NCBI GenBank assembly: GCA_964390805.1
Contig: CAYMKL010000020.1
Location: 1-64,000, forward strand
Reading direction: 5' to 3'
DNA: 64,000 nt
Source of the DNA: CAYMKL01 sp964390805
Lineage (GTDB): Bacteria; Chloroflexota; Anaerolineae; VGOG01
Positions 1 through 7,615 of the stretch are shown here, piece by piece. The stretch's first letter is position 1; every line of letters begins with the position of its first letter. Position numbers and translations under genes: made by a program. The notes below the pieces were generated by a model. The model did not search any database and was not told the DNA's origin. It saw only the letters and a program-made list of their open reading frames with translations.

Positions 1-229
1 GCAGGAGCATTATACCACAAAACTCCGAAGTTATTTTTGGACAACTCCTTAGTGAACGACAAATGCCACGCCGACTTACATCGGGTGGCCGGCCTGGCTG
101 TGTTATACTCTCTGGGCTGGGATGTCCCCGATGCACCTCGGCCGCAGCCTCGGCGAGGGTGAGCCGCGCGAGGCTTTTCTGTTGGCGGCCCTATTATACC
201 ACCGAGTCATTCATGTGCCAAGTTGGATT
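1..229. other. Intergenic sequence at window edge
   Basis: No convincing gene is visible. The only structure is a possible terminator-like hairpin on the plus strand (GCCTCG at 147-152 with CGAGGC at 169-174, followed by TTTT). A TATACT hexamer lies near 101-106 but has no good -35 partner. Confidence 0.4.
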
Positions 230-270
230 GGGCTCACAAAAAACATTGGACAAACGGCCCTTTGAAAAAG

Positions 271-324
271 CCTACACAGCCTACAAAGCCTACACAACCC
301 TACATACCCTACACACGGTGTAGG
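271..324. repeat. CCTACA array with 9-bp period, copy A
   Basis: Five tandem units beginning CCTACA are spaced about 9 bp apart and closed by an inverted GTGTAGG. The array follows a conserved leader (CATTGGACAAACGGCC and on). Related arrays lie at 33755-33810 and 40706-40800. It could be a protein-binding iteron array; function unknown. Confidence 0.75.
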
Positions 325-379
325 CTCGGGCAAGCTATGCCGTTAGCCCCTTGATTCCTGTTGCTTGGCAAAAAACAGA

Positions 380-414
380 ACGCCACCTGCGTTAACCGTG
401 CAGGTGGTGTTTTC
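380..414 (+). terminator. Rho-independent terminator hairpin
   Basis: Stem GCCACCTGC (382-390) pairs with GCAGGTGGT (400-408), followed by GTTTTC. It belongs to a family of near-identical hairpins dispersed in the window (23884, 33869, 44388, 46677). Confidence 0.65.
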
Positions 415-443
415 TCGTTGTGTACGCCCGGCGGGAGCGATAG

Positions 444-656
444 CTAAGGGATGGAAGTCCTCTGAAGGGGCTGATCCGCCAACGCCTCACCGCGAGTCCA
501 GCTCTGCTTCAGCTCGGGATCTTCCATCAAGCCGGCCAACGTCAGACCATAGCGCAAGCCATCGAGAAACACCACCCCACCGTGTAACCCCGATTTGGCC
601 TCGACCACGAGCTGCTCGATCTCCTCCAATAGAGTTTGGCGCTGTGACGTTTCCAT
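444..656 (-). CDS. 70-aa hypothetical protein, paralogue of the 33930-34142 gene
   Basis: A small acidic protein of unknown function. It is supported as a real gene because a second copy at 33930-34142 keeps the same length, start and stop with mostly synonymous or conservative changes (shared VVEAKSGLHGG, FLDGLRYGLTL and LQRTSIP). It is predicted to be largely helical, with no signal peptide and no recognised domain. An ATG start at 656 is preceded by GGAG. A promoter (TTGACA-N17-TACACT) lies about 125 bp upstream on the minus strand. The gene converges on the hairpin at 380-414, which could terminate transcription from either side. What it does is not evident from the sequence. Confidence 0.7.
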   Translation of the reverse strand: METSQRQTLLEEIEQLVVEAKSGLHGGVVFLDGLRYGLTLAGLMEDPELKQSWTRGEALADQPLQRTSIP

Positions 657-779
657 GACTCCAGCTCGTTTCTATCTGTGTCAGCAAACTACCACACCTG
701 ATTTGCCGTGGTCCGGTGTGGCTCACCACTTTGTCCCTGGCACCCTCATCCGTCCGGTGGAATCGAATCCACTGTGGTT

Positions 780-808
780 AGTGTAGCACAAATGTTCTGT
801 TGTGTCAA
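780..808 (-). promoter_or_regulatory. Promoter of the 70-aa gene, with half of a GAAC-N4-GTTC box
   Basis: Read on the minus strand, TTGACA (803-808), a 17-bp spacer and TACACT (780-785). The spacer abuts the -10 with GAACATTTGTGC (786-797). One half matches a LexA/SOS-type box and the other half is degraded. The sister promoter is at 34266-34294 and a perfect box occurs at 37185-37196. Confidence 0.65.
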
Positions 809-823
809 ATAGCTCTCCCATTT

Positions 824-918
824 CTATGTCCCAATGCTCATGACATGCTGGCCGTCGCGCTCGATGGCCTCCAGGTTCAGGCGGAGGGCAACCCCGTGAG
901 AGACTTCACCGCTATAAA
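824..918 (-). pseudogene. Possible 3' gene fragment after addA
   Basis: In a frame different from addA, about 30 codons read as protein-like sequence (LYSGEVSHGVALRLNLEA and on) before a TAG at 824-826. It overlaps the last codons of addA and has no start of its own. It may be the tail of a gene lost by deletion or frameshift; nothing identifies the family. Confidence 0.25.
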
Positions 919-3900
919 GGGTACAGGTGTACGCCCCCGATGTAGTTGAGCATGCATAGTATGAACCGGGGCTGCTGGCCTAGCAAGCGCTCCGTTGCCG
1001 ATATGTAGCGTTGCGCCTGAGCCAGGTAGTCCTCCTCAGCCAGCAGTCGCTCAAAGTCAGCCTTATTTCTCACCTCGTCAGTCTTGAACTCGACGATGGT
1101 CCAGACTCCTTCCCGCAGGTAGAGAGCATCCATGATCCCGCTCTCGATCCGTCTGTCCACCACGAGGCTGTAGGGCACTTCGTGCATCAGTCGGTCGGCA
1201 GCGTCCATCTCCCGGTAGAGCGAGTGAGCCTGAAAGCGAAGCAGCAGCCGCTGGCTCTGGCGCATGGCATCGGCCAGTTCGCGAGGGTCGGTGATGCCGT
1301 ATCCCCGGGCACGGGCCCCAGCCCACCTCTCGAATCCGCTGTTGGGGAAGCGCCACGCGGCCAGTGCTTCGTGCACCAGGGAGCCGATCACCCACGCCGG
1401 CGCCCGAGGCCGCTTCACCGCCGGCACCACCCGCCAGACCCGCTGTAGTGGGATGCGATCCCGCTCCGCAGTCCGCTGGTCCACGCGCTCTATCCCCGGG
1501 GATACGGGCTCCAAGAGGGGAGGTGGCAAAGGTACAGACGGCCCGACTTCCGCCCTCGTTTCGCCAAGAGGATGGTCCCAGACATACCCCGGCTCATAGA
1601 TGGTGCAGGAGACCGGCGTCGAACCGACCTGCAGATCCACGTGGATGGCGTCTGCACCTTCTTCGTCATGCGCGATCGACGTTCCCACAAGCCTCAGCCC
1701 TTCCGGCCCGCCGATCTTCCCCAACCAGCCTCCTAAGCTGCCTGGGGTGCCGTCCCGCTTCAATTTGATGCACCCGCTGAAGATCAGTTTCTCCCGTGCG
1801 CGGGTGGCCGCCACGTAGAGGAGCCGGTCCGATTCGGCGTCCTCCTGGTCATTGTCACGAAGCTTGCCCAGGCGATAGAGGGCTGGCAAGGTATCGTCTT
1901 CGTCTTTGAGCGGCAGCAACACTCCCAGGTCGGGGTCTATCAGTGGATCGCGACGCTCTCGTCCCTTGTGGGTGATGTCGCCGATGACGACCACCGGGAA
2001 CTCCAGCCCCTTGGCTGCGTGAATGGTCATGATCTGCACTGCACCCTCAGCCGTGGCGCGGGCCTCACCCTCCCGTGTCCCGCTGTCGCGCAGGCCGTTC
2101 ACGTATTCCAGGAACTCCCCCACCCCCACGATGCCGCTGGCATGAGCGTCGGCCAGAAGCTTGGCTACGTTGCGCGCAGCTCGCGTCAGCCCGGCCTGTA
2201 TCAACCCCGCCCGGTAGTCGGTGGCGTCCAGGAGGGCCTTCAGCAGGTCGGCGACGGAAGTCCTCCCCGCCTGGCCGTGCAGATCGGTGATGATGCGGAT
2301 CGCCCGCTCAGCCCGTTGGCCATCATCCCCTGATAGCTCACCCTCTGCTGCCCGCAAGACATCCCACAGGAGGACAGCTTCCTCGGCCTGATCCCGTTCC
2401 TGGCAGAGGCGAAACAGCGCGGCGTCGGACAGGGCGAAGGCTGGCGAGCGCAGCAACCCCACCAGGGCCAGGTCGTCGGTGGGGTTGGCCAGGGCCTGCA
2501 GAGCGTTGAGCAGATCGCGGATCTCGGGGCGGCCGTAGAACCCGCGCCCGGCCACGGTCAAGAAAGGCACTCCGGCTCGCTCCAGGGCGTCCTCGTAGGC
2601 ACTGAAGGAGGTTGAGGCGCGGCACAGGATAGCGACGTCCCCGTAGTCCAGCGGGCGGGTCCGACCACCCTCCACAATATAGACACTGCCGTCCACCAAG
2701 TCCACGATGCGCGCCGCCAGGGCATCTGCAGCCCGGTCCAGTGCTCCTCCCCCTTTGCTGCCCACGGTCAGGTGCAGTTCGATGTGGGGTGGCGAGAAGC
2801 CGGGGCCAGGCTTCTCGCGGTGGGGAAGCAGCGGGGCGAAAGGTTCCGCCCAGGGCCGGCTTGGGTCGGAATGCTCCCCCAGCACCGGGCGGAGCAAGTC
2901 GTTCAACCCCTGGATCAGGTCCCGATGGGCGCGGTAGGAGGTCTCTAGTGGGAAGGCAGATCCGCCCTGCTCGATCCGCTCCCGTTCGCTGCGGAAGACG
3001 GTCACATCCGCCCCTCGGAAGCGGTAGACGGATTGCTTGGCGTCACCGACGATGAAGAGCCCTTCGACAAGCTCAGGACACCGCTTGCCCCCGTCTCCGT
3101 TCAGGAGCGTCACGAGATCACGCTGGCGACCGTTGGTGTCCTGGAACTCGTCCACCAGGATGGCCTTGACGTCCCGCTGCCAGCGATCCCGCACCGAATC
3201 GTTTTCTCTCAGAAGAGATAGAGCGCCTTGCTCCAGGTCGTCGAAATCCAGTGCGTTGCGGTCATCCTTTAGCTGCTGGTAGATCGTCACCACGCGCTCG
3301 AACAGCCGTCGTAGAGCCGGTATCGCCTCGGCCAGTCGCCGATCCAGCGCCAGGTTGATGCCTTTGCCTACCCATTCCTTCAATCCAGCGTCGTACCGCC
3401 CCTGTAGTTCTTTGATGATTGCCTTAGGATCGGCCGGTTTCCAGTTGGCTGCCCGCCCGACCTGCTTCATCTCGCCGCGCAGAGGGGCCAGCCGTGTCGA
3501 GACTGCTGCCCAATCCCCTCGCTCGTGAGCAACAAGAATCTCATCCCACAGAGTCAGCAGGCGACGTAGGGGAGTCGCCTGCTTATCGCCGACTGCTTCG
3601 GCATGTTCCAGCGTGCCGTCGACGCGCAGGGTGGCCAATTCTTCGAAGGCCTCCCGCACCCAGCGGTCATCCACAAACGCTCGAATGGGTGGTATTAGAA
3701 CGGACTCCCACTCTGGCCAAAGGGGCGCAGGAAGACCGGCCAGGCATTGAGTTGCATCCAGGTGTTGCTTCAGTAGTTTTTCAATTGTGTTCCGAAGCTC
3801 GCGCTCGCCCAACAGGGCGAACAGCCTCACCGCTTCCTGGTCATCCGCGGCCCAGGCCAGGGCCTCGTCCACCGCTCGGCTGCGCAAGATGTTGACCTGC

Positions 3901-4310
3901 CCCTCCTCCAATACGTCGAAACGCGGATCTACCCTGGCTTCGGCCGGGTGGGCGCGTAGAATCTCGGCGCACAGGCTGTGGATGGTGCCAATGCGCGCTG
4001 CGTCGAGTTCAGTGTAGCGCGCCCGCCAGTGGGCGTTCTCTTCCGATGACAGGTCCGCTCGTTCCAGGTACTTGCGTACCTCCTCGCGAACTCGATTGCG
4101 CATCTCGCGGGCTGCCTTCTTGGTGAAGGTGATGGCGACGATGGACCGCAGGGGCAGCCCCTCGGCCAGGAGCGACAGGTAGCGGGCCACCAGGGTACGG
4201 GTCTTGCCCGTGCCGGCCCCGGCGGTGACCACGACGTCACGACCGCGTTCACTGATAGCTGGCTCCTGCTCCGGACTGGGATGCATCTGAGCAACGATGG
4301 GGTGCAGCAT
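912..4310 (-). CDS. addA: AddA-like UvrD-family helicase/nuclease subunit
   Basis: Predicted ATP-dependent helicase and exonuclease subunit of an AddAB complex, which processes double-strand DNA ends for recombination and degrades foreign linear DNA. The 1132-aa protein shows Walker A AGAGTGKT (residues 30-37), the DEFQDT motif II, GDAKQSVYRFRGAD (motif III/IV region), MTIHAAKGLEFPVVVI (motif V) and LYVAATRAREKL (motif VI). A C-terminal PD-(D/E)XK nuclease follows (GIMDALY, IVEFKTDE, then QAQRYI). Length and domain order fit AddA. It starts 3 bp after the addB stop, so the two are surely co-transcribed. An internal ATG at codon 9 is an alternative start. It is the last gene of a long minus-strand cluster of defence-type genes, so it may serve that cluster as well as general repair. 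Confidence 0.92.
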   Translation of the reverse strand: MLHPIVAQMHPSPEQEPAISERGRDVVVTAGAGTGKTRTLVARYLSLLAEGLPLRSIVAITFTKKAAREMRNRVREEVRKYLERADLSSEENAHWRARYTELDAARIGTIHSLCAEILRAHPAEARVDPRFDVLEEGQVNILRSRAVDEALAWAADDQEAVRLFALLGERELRNTIEKLLKQHLDATQCLAGLPAPLWPEWESVLIPPIRAFVDDRWVREAFEELATLRVDGTLEHAEAVGDKQATPLRRLLTLWDEILVAHERGDWAAVSTRLAPLRGEMKQVGRAANWKPADPKAIIKELQGRYDAGLKEWVGKGINLALDRRLAEAIPALRRLFERVVTIYQQLKDDRNALDFDDLEQGALSLLRENDSVRDRWQRDVKAILVDEFQDTNGRQRDLVTLLNGDGGKRCPELVEGLFIVGDAKQSVYRFRGADVTVFRSERERIEQGGSAFPLETSYRAHRDLIQGLNDLLRPVLGEHSDPSRPWAEPFAPLLPHREKPGPGFSPPHIELHLTVGSKGGGALDRAADALAARIVDLVDGSVYIVEGGRTRPLDYGDVAILCRASTSFSAYEDALERAGVPFLTVAGRGFYGRPEIRDLLNALQALANPTDDLALVGLLRSPAFALSDAALFRLCQERDQAEEAVLLWDVLRAAEGELSGDDGQRAERAIRIITDLHGQAGRTSVADLLKALLDATDYRAGLIQAGLTRAARNVAKLLADAHASGIVGVGEFLEYVNGLRDSGTREGEARATAEGAVQIMTIHAAKGLEFPVVVIGDITHKGRERRDPLIDPDLGVLLPLKDEDDTLPALYRLGKLRDNDQEDAESDRLLYVAATRAREKLIFSGCIKLKRDGTPGSLGGWLGKIGGPEGLRLVGTSIAHDEEGADAIHVDLQVGSTPVSCTIYEPGYVWDHPLGETRAEVGPSVPLPPPLLEPVSPGIERVDQRTAERDRIPLQRVWRVVPAVKRPRAPAWVIGSLVHEALAAWRFPNSGFERWAGARARGYGITDPRELADAMRQSQRLLLRFQAHSLYREMDAADRLMHEVPYSLVVDRRIESGIMDALYLREGVWTIVEFKTDEVRNKADFERLLAEEDYLAQAQRYISATERLLGQQPRFILCMLNYIGGVHLYPL

Positions 4311-4313
4311 CTC

Positions 4314-7300
4314 TCAGCCTCCAAACCTGGGCTGATAGTGCCAGCAGAAGGCGGCTGCTGGGCAGTATGATGGACAGCCGCCATCAGGCGGATGGGGCAC
4401 GAAGTGGCCGTCGCGAGCGGCGTTAACGGCCTCCCAGGCGTGTTCTACTGCAATCGTCATCGCGCCCTCCGGCCCGCCGTCGAAGCCGCTCAGCGTGAAC
4501 TTGCTGGGCTCAGCGTGTTGGACGTGCCAGTAGAAGGCCTCGACCGGCTCTCCCAGCCCCAGGGCATCTCGCGCCGCCAGGGCGTAGAGGGGAATCTGCA
4601 CTTTCTTGCCTTCAATGACCGCGCGATTAGTGAAGGCGGAAGGACCGGCGGTCTTGTAGTCAATGACGCGCACGCGGCCATCGGGAGTCCGATCCACCCG
4701 ATCAATGAACCCTCGCAGGCTGAAGCTGTCCTCCCCATCGTGCACGACCAGCGCGGGCTGACTCTGCAGGCCGAACACAGCCTCGCACAGGTGCGGGACA
4801 AAATCTCCCTGCACCTCCGCCAGCGCCTCCAGTGAGCGACGGACGTTCTCCACGATCTCGGCGCGGGTCTGCTCCCACCAGGCGGTCTCTCGGAAACCCT
4901 CTCGCCGCGGTGCTTCGTCCAGGACAGCCTGTGCCACGTCGGGCAGGATTTCCAGGAGTTGCTCCAGGTCAGTGGGATCGGTGACCGCGGGGCACTTGTC
5001 CTGGACAACAAGTACAGGGTAGAGTCGCTCGAAGATGTGATGGTAGATGTTGCCCAACTGTCGCGCATCCAGTCCCTCGGCTGGCTCTTCTCGCGGTTCC
5101 AGATCCAGAACACTCCTGACGAAGAAGAAGAATGGGCAGGCGCGGTAGGTCTCCAGGCGGCTGGCGCTCCAGGGATGACGGGGACTGAAGCGTTGGGCAA
5201 ACGCATCGGCCAGGCCGCTGAGGTCGCCATTGTATGGACTGCCGCTCACGCTGCGGTGTCGCAAGCGGAAGAGGTGAATGGCTGCCCCCAACGCCGCCCG
5301 ACGCGTTGGCTCCGTTCGCTGTACCCACTCCCAGACCTGGCTGCAGTTGGGATAGGTAGCCAGGCTCTCCACCAGCTCGGGCCAAGAGGCAACCTGCGAC
5401 GGCGTGGGCACGCTCTCGCTGGTCAGCGTCTCCGGCGCTACGTCCACCAGACGGCGTATCTCTTCCCAAAAGGGGGATGCCTGCCAGGGCGCGCCGTTGT
5501 CGGCCAGGCGGGGACGGGTGAGGAGCAACCGCTCGCGGGGACGGGTGACCGTCTCGTAGAAGAACTCCGCCTCAGCGCTCTCGGTGGAGGATTCCAGGGC
5601 CAGGTCGAATTCCTCACGCAGACGCTGGCGGTCGGCATCGCGCAGGAAAGGGTCTTCGCTCAGGGTTGCTGGGAACTCTCCTTCGGCCAACCCCAGCACG
5701 GCCACCATCCGGAAAGGAACGCCGCGGGCCTGAACCACGTTGGCGACCAGAACCTCCTCGTGGTCGAGACGGAGCGGCAGGCGGTAGGCCGTCGCCTCCA
5801 CTGCGCCTACCAACTCGTCGAAGAAGCGGGGGTAGTCCACGGCGGGTGTGCCCAGCGCCTCCTCGGCCCAGACCAGTCCCCGCAGGACGTCCTTGAGGGC
5901 CTGGAGCGCGGCCACGTCCCGCTCGGCGACTGCTTCGGCCCCGTCGCGGGCGCGGGCCACGATCTGCAGGGCAGTGGGCTCGTCGGGAGCGGGGAAGCGG
6001 GGAGACTGTAGGCCGGGGTCGGGGCCGATGAGGGCCTCCAACCAGCCGACGAACTCTCGGTACGTGCGTTTTCCCTGGGGCGGTGTCAGTCGCAGGCGGA
6101 AACGCTGGAACTTGTCCCAGAGCAACTGGGCTGCGGGGCCTACGGGGACGTCGGCAGGCAGCCCCCGCTCCTCGTCTTGGGCTGGCGCTGCTGAAACGTC
6201 GCCCGTTGCGTCCTCGTGGCGCGCGGCCAAATCGGTCAGGATCTCCTCCCACTGGGAGAGCCCGCCGATGACACGCCCCCAACGGGCAGCCGTGTCCAGG
6301 GTGTCAGCGTCTCCTGGTCCGATGCCGATGGACTCCGTCGCATTATCTTCGGCCAGGGCTGACCAGTCAAAGTAGGGGGAACGCCAGGCCTCGACCACCG
6401 GGCGGCGGGGCAGGGCCGGTTGGGGGGCACTGCTTGGGTTGAGTAGCCGAAGGCGTATCGAAACCTCGGCACGGGGGAGCACCAGCCGCAGGAGGTCCAG
6501 AAGCGCAGCGACGGCGGGGTTAGCCCGCAGCGGGAGGCCGTCCACCAGACGCACCGGCAGTGCGAACTCGGCGGCGGTCTGCAGGATGAAGGGGCGATAC
6601 GGCGAGATATCGCGGGCCAGCACGGCCACCTCGACGGGCTGCATCCTGTCTTTCACCAGGCGTGCCTTGAGCCAGCGCAGTGCGGCGCGAACCTCAGACG
6701 CGCGGTCGGGAGCCTCGATCAATTCGACAGCGCCCTCGTCGGCGCTCTGCTCTGCCTCGCTGCGAAACAGGCTCGTTTCCAGGTGAGCCAGTGCCGGAGC
6801 CTGGCGTGAGGATCGTTCAGGCAGCGGTGCTGCCTGAACACCTAAGGTATCCTCAAGGTGCCGTCGCGTCTGGTCGAAGCGTCGGTGCGCGAGCGTCCGT
6901 TCGCCTCCATCAGCAGCACCTGTCAGAGTGATGATCAGGTTCTCGACTCGGGTTGCCAGTACTTCAAGCAGGCCCAATTGCACCGGTGTGAAGTTGTCGA
7001 AGCCGTCCACCACCAGCAGTGGCCAGTCCCGCGCCACGTTGGGCGCACGTTCTTCCAGCGCCTCCACCGCCAGCCACCCCAGCCCGGCCCGGTCGGCCCA
7101 GCCTTGGGCCTGGAGACGCTCCTGGTAGGCGGCGTAGACCAGCGCCAGTTCCCGCAGCCGGGGCTCGTCACCCAGAGTAGCCACAGCCTGGATGAACGTG
7201 TCGGGCCAGATCCGTGCGGCCTTCAATTCGCCGATCAGGTTTTCCAGAACCTGGATGAAGCCGGGGCGATCGGTCAGCGGGGCGTAGTGGATCAGCGGCA

Positions 7301-7592
7301 GGTCGTCCACAACGGCGCGGATCAGTCGGTACTGGACGGGGTCGCTCAGTTCGGTGTAGACCTCGCCAGCGGCGCCCAGGCATTCAGCATACAGGTGGCC
7401 AAAAGTCATCACTCGCACACCGATGGCGCCCCCGGCCTCCGCCAAGCGGCGACGCCAGGAACGCACCTGCAGGTGGGTCGGCACGAGGACTCGGGGGATA
7501 GAGTGGAGTCCCCGTGCGGCGTCGCAGACGAGGTTCAGCACATGGGCTGTCTTGCCGGCTGCAGCGGGGGCGAGGAGAAGCTGGACGGTCAT
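4314..7592 (-). CDS. addB: AddB-like nuclease subunit with Fe-S cluster motif
   Basis: Partner of the adjacent AddA in a predicted helicase-nuclease. An N-terminal Walker A (APAAAGKT) follows the start directly, as in AddB proteins. The C-terminal nuclease has VRVIDYKTAG. Cys819 (YRACPF) together with Cys1073, Cys1077 and Cys1083 (GGCPSYCPAAAFCW) matches the four-cysteine pattern that binds a 4Fe-4S cluster in AddB. An in-frame TTG at 7619 overlaps the stop of the upstream SMC-type gene, but the ATG at 7592 puts the P-loop near the N-terminus as usual, so I prefer it. The tight packing with the SMC ATPase upstream and addA downstream suggests one transcript. Annotation as AddB/RexB is firm at family level; a defence role is inferred. 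Confidence 0.88.
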   Translation of the reverse strand: MTVQLLLAPAAAGKTAHVLNLVCDAARGLHSIPRVLVPTHLQVRSWRRRLAEAGGAIGVRVMTFGHLYAECLGAAGEVYTELSDPVQYRLIRAVVDDLPLIHYAPLTDRPGFIQVLENLIGELKAARIWPDTFIQAVATLGDEPRLRELALVYAAYQERLQAQGWADRAGLGWLAVEALEERAPNVARDWPLLVVDGFDNFTPVQLGLLEVLATRVENLIITLTGAADGGERTLAHRRFDQTRRHLEDTLGVQAAPLPERSSRQAPALAHLETSLFRSEAEQSADEGAVELIEAPDRASEVRAALRWLKARLVKDRMQPVEVAVLARDISPYRPFILQTAAEFALPVRLVDGLPLRANPAVAALLDLLRLVLPRAEVSIRLRLLNPSSAPQPALPRRPVVEAWRSPYFDWSALAEDNATESIGIGPGDADTLDTAARWGRVIGGLSQWEEILTDLAARHEDATGDVSAAPAQDEERGLPADVPVGPAAQLLWDKFQRFRLRLTPPQGKRTYREFVGWLEALIGPDPGLQSPRFPAPDEPTALQIVARARDGAEAVAERDVAALQALKDVLRGLVWAEEALGTPAVDYPRFFDELVGAVEATAYRLPLRLDHEEVLVANVVQARGVPFRMVAVLGLAEGEFPATLSEDPFLRDADRQRLREEFDLALESSTESAEAEFFYETVTRPRERLLLTRPRLADNGAPWQASPFWEEIRRLVDVAPETLTSESVPTPSQVASWPELVESLATYPNCSQVWEWVQRTEPTRRAALGAAIHLFRLRHRSVSGSPYNGDLSGLADAFAQRFSPRHPWSASRLETYRACPFFFFVRSVLDLEPREEPAEGLDARQLGNIYHHIFERLYPVLVVQDKCPAVTDPTDLEQLLEILPDVAQAVLDEAPRREGFRETAWWEQTRAEIVENVRRSLEALAEVQGDFVPHLCEAVFGLQSQPALVVHDGEDSFSLRGFIDRVDRTPDGRVRVIDYKTAGPSAFTNRAVIEGKKVQIPLYALAARDALGLGEPVEAFYWHVQHAEPSKFTLSGFDGGPEGAMTIAVEHAWEAVNAARDGHFVPHPPDGGCPSYCPAAAFCWHYQPRFGG

Positions 7593-7615
7593 AGTTACAC
7601 TACTCAATGAACCAA

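Larger units (their letters stand above)
230..810. repeat. 581-bp duplicated segment, copy A
   Basis: This stretch matches 33716-34296 over the same length, at roughly 80% identity by eye. Both copies carry, in the same order, a CCTACA direct-repeat array, a GCCACCTG terminator hairpin, a convergent 70-aa gene on the minus strand and that gene's promoter. Conservation of the reading frame with many synonymous differences suggests an old duplication or two related insertions rather than an assembly artefact. Confidence 0.85.

Noticed and set aside
271..324. CCTACA repeats as part of a protein-coding gene (TAY/KAY repeats)
   Set aside because: The frame is not conserved among the three array copies, and no start or SD supports it.
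4959..6011. A 350-codon plus-strand frame opposite addB
   Set aside because: Lies wholly inside addB, which has all expected motifs; Gly/Gln/Arg-rich composition typical of antisense GC-rich codons.
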